In this document: positions 12,796-22,979 of the stretch, piece after piece | Position numbering within the stretch: the first letter of the stretch is position 1 | Layout: each line of letters starts with the position of its first letter | NCBI GenBank assembly: GCA_039720395.1 | Contig: CM077832.1 | Span: forward strand, 15,256,966 to 15,320,965 | Reading direction: 5' to 3' | Origin: Liquidambar formosana | Taxonomy: Eukaryota > Streptophyta > Magnoliopsida > Saxifragales > Altingiaceae | Length of the DNA: 64,000 nt | The notes under the pieces: model-generated | What the model saw: the letters and a program-made list of their open reading frames with translations, nothing else | Told to the model about the DNA's origin: nothing | The model's database searches: none | Made by a program: the position numbers and the translations under genes

Positions 12796-13295
12796 TTCAA
12801 TGGTTTGTGATGTTTCTGTTCTTTCTAACCTTCCAAATGAATTACGAACCCAAGTAATGATTGGTTACCCCTGCAAGGAATGTGTTTATCCTTATAAAAG
12901 CCATTTAATTTGATTATTCATAATGATTCCATATCAATTTCCACCCAAACATGCCTCTGGAATAAGATAAAGATAAACAAGGACTAAAGGGATTAAACCA
13001 AAGGGAGAACTTAAACACATTTAGAATGAGATAAACAAATGATAATGACCTAACATGGAGGATGCAAATGGATCCAGACTCCTAAAATGACAACTACAGA
13101 CCTAGATAAGAGATATGATAACAACATACAAAACCAAAAAAGGAAAAGATGTGAACTTAAAACGAATAGGCCTAATGCCCCTAAAATGGACCAACTAAAA
13201 GACCACATATCAAAGGAGATACAAAGAACCTAAAACCCCTAATGAATGAAATGCCCCTAGGAAAAGGATGATAATAGATATAAAACCCTAGGAAG
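12796..13295 (-). other. Leader of element B next to the A insertion
   Basis: This is untranslated leader between the gag start and the point where element A inserted. It continues on the far side of A at 33605. The first bases downstream of gag (12796-12870, plus strand) include a CATTCC/GGAATG-containing stretch. No open frame or repeat stands out. Confidence 0.6.
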
Positions 13296-13300
13296 ATGCC

Positions 13301-16300
13301 TGTGAACCCCAGAAAATGGCCCACAAGGATTTGGCGGAAAGAAAGATTCGTATATATGAGATGGGTGAAAGACAACAAACAAAAAGGAGTCGCCACCTCA
13401 TTGTTTAGGGAAAAGAGGAAAACCACAAAAATGTTTTATTTTCAAAACCACATGACTCCATTAAAGGAAAAGGAAAGTCTTTGAAACCAGAAAATTGGAT
13501 TCGGGGGCTAAATTACGACGTGGGAAGGTACTGGGCAAAGCCCATAGGCACCCACATCGCCCGAGTTGGTCTCTTAATTTAATTGGGCTAACTTAATATC
13601 TTTTCCACTCAAATATCATCATATATCATCACAAGGCAGCATGCATATCATATATCCCATCTAATCATCTCATGCACAATCACTTAAATAAAACAAAACA
13701 AAAAGAAAAGAAAAGAAAAAGCCTAGGATACTTGGATCCTAGAACGGACTTGAGCCTCACGAAGAGCGCCTACGTACCATGCAGCGAAATACATAGATCA
13801 AAGTCCACGTAGTTCGAAAAGAATAGGGTTACAACCTAATACAAACCTATGGTAAAAAACCCTAGGTTTCCATATTTGAAAATACATTGATTTAGTCTTA
13901 AGTCGAAAACTTCCACAAGAGGAAAACTTTGATAGAAAACCAGAATTTTAGCAATAAAGGAAACCTTTGATAATTACCATATGCTCGTATTAAGAAGTAA
14001 CCCTAGGAGGGAGAAGAGAAAAGAAAGAAAAAGAAAGGTGAATTGGGGCACCTTCAAACCCTACTTACCTGAGTGCAAAAGCTCCAATCATTAGCCATTT
14101 CAGACTATAGCAACCCTATTTGCAATAGGACAAGCATTGTACCTGTTTGCACCCTTACAAGTGCACAAAATCATGCAAAGAAAGCAATATGCAAATCTGG
14201 ACAGAACCTTGACAAGGCCTAAAATCATCCATTAATCATGCAAACAACAAAAATAATGAATAACTAAGGTCCCTAACTCAATCCTACATGCAATGACTCG
14301 ACTAACATGCATAAAAACCTACCAAAGACACACTAACAAGCATAAGAGACTCCAATAATATCAATAAATATGATAACAAAGCACATTCTAACCAAAAAGA
14401 TGATATTTCATGTAAAATATGAAAATAAACCTTCCTACGGCGAGCTTTCTTAAGCGAAACTATCCTAAGATAATTTCACGTAAACAAGTCGTTATGGGGA
14501 GGTGCAATCAACATATCCTACGTAAAATATATATACTAGAACATAATAGAAGTGATTTCATGCTTAAACACATCACAGAAGGCTCTCATGCGAGACCCTA
14601 CTCAACGAAAAGGATAATTATCCTTAAAAAAAGGATAATGTCTCTAAAAAACCTATAAAACATACAATATGAATGCAAACCTAGCATGATTCAACTATAT
14701 GCAGCATATATAGAACGACTATGATGAGAAACTACTCAAAAAACTAAGCTAAGCATGCTGTATAGGACTTGTGTGAATTCAGGGTTTTCGAAACCCTAAT
14801 TTCACAATCATGCATTACGACCTATGAAACAACTCTAATACATGCTCAAATTATCATGAATATCATTCATATAACATATATTAACTAACAGGAGCATCAA
14901 TTCATGGTAATAGTCACAGCAACCTAAACACGTGAACTATGCATGATTTAAGAGGATAGAACGAATAAGACTATCGAATCCTTGGTAAACCAGGGATTAT
15001 CAAGCATGTAAAACCATAAACTATCCTAAAATCATTCATATAACATCACATAAACATTGAATTCAATCCATAAGAGAAGCTATTTCATGCACCATAACTA
15101 TCCTAGGAGAAGAAGAAGAAGCAGAAGAAAGAGAAGCAGAAAATTTATGTTCAGCATTAAAGAGACATGCTTACCTCTTGTAGACTCTTCCTTGTCTTCA
15201 AACCTCTTGTTTCCTTGCTTGCTTGGGGTTGAAGAGCCTCCTCTTGATGTCCTTCTAGTTCTCCAAACTCGTAGCTCCCTTTCTCTCTAAGTGTAAAGTA
15301 CAATTAACCTCCTCCTATGTGCTGAATACGATGTCCTTTATATAAAGAACTGACCCCCTAAACCAATGGCTAAGATTAATTCATTAAATAATGATCCTAG
15401 GGCTATTAGAGACTCTCTTGGTGCTCAAACAACTCAAACTTACACACTCCTAAGAGCAAACAAGTTGTTTTGGCGGAGGAAACCGTCAAAAGAGGGAGAG
15501 AAGAGTCAGAATTTGAGTTGAGGAAGGATTCCTCGGGTGACCAACTAGGCCTGGACGGTTAGCCGTCTGGGCCTAGACGGCTGACCGTCCAGCCCCGGAC
15601 GGTTACCCGAGGCCCTCCTATATTCACTTCGGTTTTGACTCCCACTTGTTGTAGAAGTCCTAAAATTTTCAAATTAAGTCCGATTTTGACGAAATAAAAG
15701 CCAAAACGACCGTGTTTCGAAGGGGAACACATTTTTAGGCACTTTAGGACAAAAATCCTCAACCATGGGTGCATGGTTAGGTTTTACAAAGGTGGTTAAC
15801 CATGGTGCTTCACCGTCGCTAAGCTGGGTTTGTACACAAGGTCGAACCAAATGCTTTCCCAATCGAAAATCGATCTTTCTAAACATGTTTAGGACATAAA
15901 TAAGTCCCAACTGAAGTTAAATGAGAGAAAATTGGTTGGGTCTTATGAGTCAATTTGAGCAAACTAAGAAAGGGTCTTTTAGCCAACCCAAACCATTACG
16001 AGCCGAATTGATCTTAAACCATTAATTCACTAAATTGAACCTATATATGGACTCTATATAACCATATGAACTTGATGGGATGACTCGGGATTCATTTCAA
16101 GGTCAAATGGAAAATATACGGCTTAAAAGTCGGTTATGCCCTTAAAGTCGCAAAAGTTCTTATTGACCATCGAGATAAACTCTAAATCACTTCAAAATTC
16201 ATACACATGATATTCAATGCCATAGAAACTCAATGCAAAAGACTAGATTCAAAAAGGACTCAAAATCCTACATAAAATGATATGTCCTAGCTAGGGTGAC

Positions 16301-16317
16301 AAAAATGGGGTGTGACA
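13301..16317 (-). repeat. 3' LTR of element A
   Basis: On the plus strand it runs TGTGAACCCCAG to GGGGTGTGACA, 3017 bases, nearly identical along its length to 30586-33599. On the minus strand it carries the palindrome array (15532-15613), a TATA box (CTTTATATAAAG, 15337-15348) and a splice-donor-like AAGAG/GTAAGC (15169-15179). Open frames inside it are incidental. Confidence 0.92.
15337..15613 (-). promoter_or_regulatory. LTR promoter of element A: TATA box and palindrome array
   Basis: The TATA box is at 15337-15348 on the minus strand. About 185 bases upstream in element orientation lies a nested hairpin: outer arms CTCGGGTGACC and GGTTACCCGAG enclose GACGGTTAGCCGTC (15554-15567) and AGACGGCTGACCGTCC. 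The right LTR repeats it at 32813-32894. Two more copies lie in front of the antisense genes of this element. Confidence 0.7.
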
Positions 16318-17869
16318 GAAGCCCCTCATTGGTGAACAAGTTTCACTTGTGAGCCAATGATCAAAGAACAACCCATTTTTGTTTAATGGATTAATCTCAT
16401 TAATACCAACAAACTCAAATGGAACCATAAGGATAGACTTCGTCATATCCAAGTATGCGACGATTTCATCGAAGCAAAGAATTGAATGCATTTCTATGCA
16501 TGCCAACTTCGTTGGTGCGCTCATGCAAATGCCTTTACCATGCACTAATTGCATTAGTGATATCCACATGGTCTTCTCATGATGCAAAGCTAGTTGTACT
16601 AGTGCATCACAAGGTATCCTACCAATTTCATTGGTAATTCTCAAAACGAGTTATTTCATAACTCATAAATCATCATTTTATGTGAATTTGAATTGAATGT
16701 CCATCAATTCAAAAACAAGGGCATTTCATGCCAGTCTCACTGGGGATAACAAAGGTAGTGAGTTATTTCATAACTCATGACTCATCACTTCATGTGAAAT
16801 TATCATTATCACACAATTTTATGCCACTTTCAGTGGAAACAACAAAGATAGGGAGTTATTTCATAACTCTTGAATCATCATTTCGTGTGAAATTATCTTT
16901 ATTACATGATTTCATGCCACTTTCAGTGGAAATAGCAAAGATAGGGAGTTATTTCATGACTCTTGAATCATCATTTCATGTGAAATTATCTTTATCACAT
17001 GATTTCATGCCACTTTCAGTGGAAATAGCAAAGATAGGGAGTTATTTCATAACTCTTGAATCATCATTTCATGTGAAATTATCTTTATCACATGATATGA
17101 GACCCAATCATAAGTCAATTGATTCAAAATCAAGCTCATTTCTTATCATTTCATGTGAAATTATCATTATCACATGGAATGACAGTGTACTGGGAGTCAT
17201 TCAACTCAAAATCAAGTTCAATTTATGTGAAATTGTCTTTATCACATGAAATGATAATGTATTGAGAGTCATTCAACTCAAAATCAAGTTCATTTCTTAT
17301 CATTTCATGTGAATTTATCTTTATCACATGAAATGACATTGAATTGAAAGTTAATTGATTGAAAATCAAGCTTATTTCATGTCATTTCATGTGAAATTAT
17401 CTCTATCACATGATACAACATTGATTTAAAGGTCAATTGATTGAGAAACAAGGTGCATTTCATGCCCTCTTCACAAAGATAGCAAGTTACTTCGTAACTA
17501 ACATAACTCATGAATCATCATTTCATGTGAAGTTATCTTTATCACATGATTAGCAAGTCATTTCATGTGAAATTATCTTTATCACATGATATGATATCAC
17601 TATCATCTCCTAGAGAATTGACTTCCAAGACTTGCAAGTCAATCTATTCAACACCAAGCTCATTTCATGAGAAAGCCATTTATCATAGCTATTACAATTC
17701 CTCGTTATGCGGCAAATACAATCACCCAAGATTCAAAAATTTCATTGAAACTTGATAAACTTGAGGGATATATTCATCCCATAACTCAAGGATTGCACAA
17801 AAAGTCAATTTGGAGAAGTTTAGAGGTCGCAAGCGCGCGAGACGGGGCAAACGGGCAAAGCGAGCTAAG
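16318..17869. repeat. 3' region of element A with 93-base tandem repeats
   Basis: After the LTR edge (purine-rich on the minus strand: GAGGGGCTTC) comes non-coding DNA. From about 16720 there are tandem units of 93 bases containing ATGCCACTTTCAGTGG and TTTCATGTGAAATTATC, with landmarks at 16821, 16914 and 17007. More degenerate copies of the GTGAAATTATCTTTATCACAT block run to about 17590. Because 93 is a multiple of three, a plus-strand frame (16728-17249) stays open and encodes a repeated SFHVKLSLSHD peptide. I treat it as repeat, not gene. Confidence 0.75.
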
Positions 17870-17950
17870 GTGACCATCTGCCCTCAGATGGTCAACCGTC
17901 CAGGGCAAGACGGCTGACCGTCCAAGGGGGGACGGTTACCCAAGGCCCTC
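17870..17950 (+). promoter_or_regulatory. A-family palindrome array upstream of the PMD gene
   Basis: The same elements as in LTR A appear: GGTGACCATCTG, then AAGACGGCTGACCGTCC and GACGGTTACC. They lie 281 bases before the ATG of the PMD pseudogene at 18231. No clear TATA box is seen between, though a TTTTTAAACCC sequence lies near 17968. Confidence 0.6.
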
Positions 17951-18230
17951 ATCAAAAAAATTCTGGGTTTTTAAACCCTTGTTTGCACACACATCCTCAC
18001 ACTCTCCTAACCCGAAAATTAGAGAGTTTCTCTCTCTAAACTCTCATTCCATCCTCTCCAACTCTCATTCTCTCATTCCTACTTCAAAAACATTCAATCC
18101 AAACATCAAATGCACATCAAACAACAACAAATCAAGCCCATTTAACAATCAAAACAACCAATTCACATCATCTTGTGAAATCAAACCACATAAAAACCAT
18201 TTTTCCACAAACCTAACTCCATCATCAAGA

Positions 18231-20893
18231 ATGTCATCAAGCAAGGACTCAAGCACCAAGTATCCATTCTATGCGATTAAAAGCAAGTACAAGGCACCAC
18301 TCTATGATACTCCACAAGATAGGGTGTTGCTTGAACCCGACAAACATCTTTCATTCCTCCATTCCCAATAAGAAGTAAGTTTACCCAACTTAACACTTTT
18401 CTTTTGAATCTTTCGATTCTTTTGATGAAATTGCATTCCCTTCTACTTCTTTTGAATACCCCTTGGGTTGTTGAGTGATATCCCTTGATTTGGCAAGGAT
18501 TGAACACACAAATTCTTTTCATTTGAAAGCTTGAAAAATGGCACCCGCCAAGTGTTTGATAAAATGTTCAAGTGAAATAAAGATGTTCAATCTTTACCAA
18601 ATCAATGTATATCAACAAGTAAACATTCAAGTGAGTAATATGCTATGATTTAGCAAGGATTGACCATACAAAATTCTTTTGTTTTAAGGCTTGGGAGGTG
18701 TCACCCACCAAGTGTTCGATAAAATGCCCAAGTGATAAAAAAGTGTTCAATCCTTGCCAAATTAAGGCACATGAACAAGTAAACCCATAAACATACATTA
18801 GCAATTCATTTCATGAATAAAAACAACTTTTTGACATCTTTTAGAAAACAATTTTGAAACCAATTGCTAGTGTAGGCTTATTATTCCCATGTTCTTTCAA
18901 CTAACTCTCAAGGTATTTTCAATGGCTATAGCCCAACTTTCAGGACATGCGCACTAGGTCCTCCATCAAAGGACTGATTAAATGGTGGCGGAACATGGAA
19001 AACTTCCAACCTATTGCCAAAGGCCATGTCGAAAAGGCCGGTTTTGGTCCATTCCTAGACTCTTTGTGGAACGACCAATGTGATAGGCAAGCTTTGCTAG
19101 CCTTGTCTGAACTATGGTAGGACACCACCAATACATTCCATTTTGGCTTCGGGGAGATGACTTTAACTCCCAAGGACTTCACCATGATCACGGGCTTAAG
19201 CATTAAGGGCAAAAGCTTGGAGTTCTATGAAGAGGCTCACACGGATGAGGATTATCTCCTAGCTTACCTTGGGATGGAAGTTGAGGTAATCAAGAAAGCA
19301 GTGCGCCACACTTGGCTTTTCAACAAGTTTGCCGAACAAAGGGAGAGCGAGGGTGCGAGCCCCGATTGTATTACAAGGGCATTCCTTCTGTACATGATCT
19401 CATGCACATTCTTTGCCGGGACGGGCGACCTAGCCCCTTTGGGTCTTCTTGCAAGCACGGAGGATGTTAACAAGATCAGGAAATTCAATTGGGGAGGGGC
19501 TGCTCTGGCCACCATGTATCGCACAATGTGTGACATGTCACGCGGTGTGACCAAGGACTTCGGCGGGATGCCCTTTGTTTGGGAGGTAATGCTACTTCCC
19601 TTTTATTTCTTTTTTTTTTTTGTCTTATATTATCTTTTCTTTTTTACTCTTTCCTCAACTCTTGACAAGTTTGGCTATGAGTACCTCAACCTATATTGCC
19701 CATCCCTTGCTGAGGAAACCATCGAATGGCCTACCCTCAAGAATTACTCCCCTAGTTATGTGTCCATCCGGGCGACGAATCGTCATTATTACGCCTTTGC
19801 TAGAGCTCACCTAGCAAGCCTCACTGCTGATATGGTGAAATTCTTTCCCTATTCTTTTCCTTTTCTTTTTACTCTCAATTTCTCATTTTGGATTTTTGGA
19901 CAGATTGAATGGAATCCATGGAAGATATGGGTACCAATGCTACCCAAGCGATGCATTCCTAGCCTGATGCTGACTGGCAAGAGGGTGCTCTTGGAAGGCC
20001 CTGTGGGTAGGTACTGGTACCTAGGGGAGCGTGTCTTACGGTAAGTCATGGGTGATGTGAATGCCGCCATGGCTCCAATGCCTCCACCACTTAACATGAG
20101 GCATGCTAACTTGATGGAGGGAGAGGAGTTGTGAGATGCCTTGAGAGGCTGGGATGCGGAGGAGTTCACTTCTCCTGACATTGCATATAACACTTTCTGT
20201 CTCCAATATCTGATGAGGCCCAGGGTGACAGGCCTTTCTCCTCAGGGGTAAGTCTTTAACATTCTCCTAGCCTTTTCTTTTGATAGAAACTCTATTTAAT
20301 AGGTGAACACTTGCAGGGTCGACGAGCATGAAGGCATAGCTCAACAGTGGGCTCAGGAGTGGTTCCTGGCTCTAAGGAAGATGAGATGGAAAGGGATAGG
20401 TCACTACCCTTGCCTCAGCCTAATTGGTTCATTGATTTGTGCTGTGGGTCAGACTTTGTCAAGACCGCCATTACTCATCCTGCATTTGATGAATCTCCTA
20501 AGATCGACCCAAATCAAGAACAGGTGAGTTCTCTTTATGGGTATTTCTTTCTTTCTTTGAACATTACCTTCAATTTTATCTTTATTGATTATCCTAGGTG
20601 CCAGCGGCATATGCCCAAGAGTTTATTGACCTTAGTGAGGGCTTGAGGCGTGACTTTGTGAGGATGAGCCTAGCCAAATCCATGGCGGAAGCTCGTTTGG
20701 ATGTCATGGTAAGTGTTCAACCCATTTTAAAGTTCCCATTTGTGGTTTTCAACTAACCCTATTCCTATACTTGACGTCTTTGCAATGGATTTTGTATATG
20801 CAGCCACCACCAGCAATGCGCCCTCCAAGAGCACCTCGTGGGGGTCGTGACGGAGCTGGGCCGAGCCGCAAAAGAAGCTCGGGGAACCGCTGA
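18231..20893 (+). pseudogene. PMD (plant mobile domain) gene of element A, broken
   Basis: The gene reads against pol. Seven exons can be drawn with GT..AG borders: 18231-18374, 18944-19585, 19670-19834, 19904-20247, 20317-20523, 20598-20708, 20804-20893. PMD motifs are in exon 2: MTLTPKDFTMITGLSIKG, then RAFLLYMISCTFF and FNWGGAALATMYRTMC. A basic tail ends the last exon. It is broken by TAA (18369-18371), TAG (19118-19120, where the C copy has tryptophan), TAA (20042-20044), TGA (20132-20134) and an apparent frameshift near 20375-20390. PMD proteins of plants (MAIN, MAIL1) are nuclear and act in silencing and gene expression; the transposon versions have no proven role. This copy should be non-functional. 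Confidence 0.8.
18375..18943 (+). other. Intron 1 of the A PMD gene with duplicated hairpin
   Basis: The intron holds two similar stretches (about 18480-18625 and 18645-18785), each with GATTTGGCAAGGATTGA at the left and a GTTCAATC(T/C)TT(A/G)CCAAA complement at the right. Each half could fold into a stem of about 18 base pairs around a CACCCGCCAAGTG-type loop. It has no coding content. Confidence 0.55.
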
Positions 20894-21173
20894 GTTTATT
20901 TACTTTCTTGTTGGGCTTATAGAAACAATGAGACAATGGTTATCTTTTTGCATTTCATGCTTGTGTTTTGTAATTGCCACCTAAAACCAACTTTCTTATC
21001 CCTTGCTATGGATACTTGTTGTGCTTGTTTGAATCTATCATGATGATGTTATGGTGCCTTTCTCATGAAAATTTGAGTCAATATGAGTTCATAGGAGTGA
21101 AAATGGCCTAAAAAGGCCATCCGAACGCGAAAATAGGCAAAACCGGGCGAAACAAGGCAAAACAAGGCGGAGG

Positions 21174-21350
21174 CCTCGGGTGACCATCTGGCCCCAGACG
21201 GTTAGCCATTTGGGCCTAGACGGCTGACCGTCCAGCCCCGGATGGTTACCTGAGGTTGATACGTTTTTTCGCGATTTTTCAGGTTTTTTCCTATTTTGAC
21301 GATTCTACTCCTTCTAGGACTCAAATTTGTGACCCTTTCCCTATAAAAAC
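21174..21350 (+). promoter_or_regulatory. A-family palindrome array and TATA box of the second antisense gene
   Basis: A third copy of the array (21174-21256) has CCAGACGGTTAGCC, TAGACGGCTGACCGTCC and GATGGTTACCTGAGG. A TATA box, CTATAAAA, is at 21341-21348, and the ATG is at 21397. The spacing of array to TATA (about 85-165 bases) is like that in the LTR promoter. Confidence 0.7.
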
Positions 21351-21396
21351 ACATGAGGGAAGCCTTCTAACTCACCTATTTTCATTGACAATAATT

Positions 21397-22683
21397 ATGG
21401 AAGCCTTGGATGGGTTCTTAAGAGTGTTTTTGGCAGTCATGGCTGCCAAAGACAAAACTGAGTTTAAGCGCTTCGGCTTGGAACCATTGCTCTCCATAAG
21501 GCACGTGAGGCTCGAGACGACTCTTCTCACTGCGGCTACATACTTTTGGGATCCTCAACTCCATGTCTTTCGATTCAATTATGAAGAATTATGCCCAACC
21601 ATGGAGGAATTCTGTGCTTTATTTAGAGTTTCACCCGTAGGGTCATTCATCCTTCCTACACCTCGCTCTGATTACCTTGCTTCCTTCTCAGACTTTCTTG
21701 GCATTCCTCAGAGGGACGCAACAATCTTTGTCAAGGATCATATAGTGGACTTAATGAAGTTAGCAACCTCATTCTTGGCTCATGATAGCGAAGGTACTTT
21801 GACTTTCACCCCTCAAATTCAGCGTGCACTCACTTTCTGTTTAATTAGTCGCTTTCTCATCTCCACCGGCACTCTTCAAGCCCCTGTTCAGATATGTGAG
21901 TTGGTTGCCCCTCTTCTCAAGCGACATAACATCATCCCCTTGATACTAGCCGAAACCTTGAATGGTTTAGATAAGGTTCATGGCAACCCTAAAGCGCCTT
22001 TAGGAGGTAGCCGCTTTTTATTGCAAATGTGGCTGCTCGAGCACTTGAATTTTCTATCTCCCACCACTATCAATCCATACAAGCCCCAGCACTTCTGTCT
22101 GTGCCGAGTTGAACTCCCTGGGCCATTCTCTTTACGAGATTGGTTGGGTTACTTTCACACACTGTCGTGGTGGAACATCAAATGGTACGTCTTCACATGG
22201 GGGTGTAAAGAGCAGGTACTTTTTCGAACCTCGGGGTGTGCTTTTGTCAAACTCATAGGACTGAGATCGACTTCCTTCTATTGGACTTCGAGAATTCTTC
22301 GATAGATGGGCGCCATGCAAACCATACCGTCCTTAACAGGACCTTGTTGCTCTGTGGAACCAGTCGGTCTTACTATAATCAAATAAGCGAGGACTCGTTG
22401 GCCTACAGACCTGAAATTGACTTGGATTGCCAACACTGAAGGACCTTTCGAGATGAGTAGAGAATATAAGCAATGGTTGAAAGATGATTTAGGCGAAAAG
22501 GAAACTTCTCGTCGAGAAAGAACTTATGACCTTATCAAGGACACGAGACTTGGACCTTGCAGAGAAGACATTCTTGAAGCAGTGGAGGCATCCCACGACC
22601 ATGACTTGCGAAAGAAAAGAAGACTTGATAGAGAAAGACAGAAGACAAACAAAATGACTCTGAAGAAACTCAAGAGGACTTAA
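21397..22683 (+). pseudogene. DUF7745/PMD-like second antisense gene of element A, frameshifted
   Basis: The first part is open from 21397 to 22305. Its motifs FWDPQLHVFRFNYEELCPT, PLILAETLNGLDKVHG and LLQMWLLEHLNF match the C copy (FWHPSRHVFRFNCNELCPT, MMILAGTLNGLD, LLQIWLYERL). They resemble the plant DUF7745 family, recalled rather than searched. After 22305 the message continues in other frames, with a basic lysine/arginine-rich C-terminus at about 22447-22683, so at least one indel has broken it. I chose ATG 21397 because it follows the TATA box and matches the C start. The codons for LLQ and MW are contiguous, so the intron found here in C is absent. AATAAA follows at 22738. Function is unknown. 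Confidence 0.75.
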
Positions 22684-22979
22684 AGACTCAAGGAATAGAA
22701 TATCTATGGCATGTCGATAGTTCTTTTACTTAACACCAATAAATTGTTATGTCGAACAATTAGTTTCAAATGAATTGCCAATGATAATTTACTTTTGAGA
22801 TTTTACTGTGACTGTGTTGTTTGGACCGCACCCAAAGTAACTTTATGGGCTGCCTACGTATCCCCGTTTTCTTTTTTTTCTTTTTTTTTTTCTCTTTCTT
22901 TTGGGGAATCAGGTCCTCGTAGTTCAAATGCCTTAACTTTTGCCTAGGCCGCCCTTACAGGTTTTCAACCTAGTAGGCC
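22684..22979. other. Convergent spacer between antisense gene and pol of A
   Basis: These 296 bases separate two tail-to-tail genes. They contain the AATAAA signal (22738-22743) for the plus-strand gene and a long T/C tract (22868-22904). No other feature is seen. Confidence 0.6.

Noticed and set aside
15674..15910. Minus-strand frame repeated at 32956-33192
   Set aside because: Lies wholly in the A LTR, is repeated only because the LTR is, and spans promoter-upstream DNA.
16728..17249. Open frame of 173 codons with internal peptide repeats
   Set aside because: It follows from a 93-base tandem repeat; there is no promoter and the frame decays outside the array.
19264..19554. Minus-strand frame of 96 codons inside the A PMD gene
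   Set aside because: Shadow of exon 2 on the other strand; no own evidence.
18231..22683. PMD genes as host genes captured between two retrotransposons
   Set aside because: The same two-gene antisense pair sits at the same place in two independent elements, inside the LTRs.
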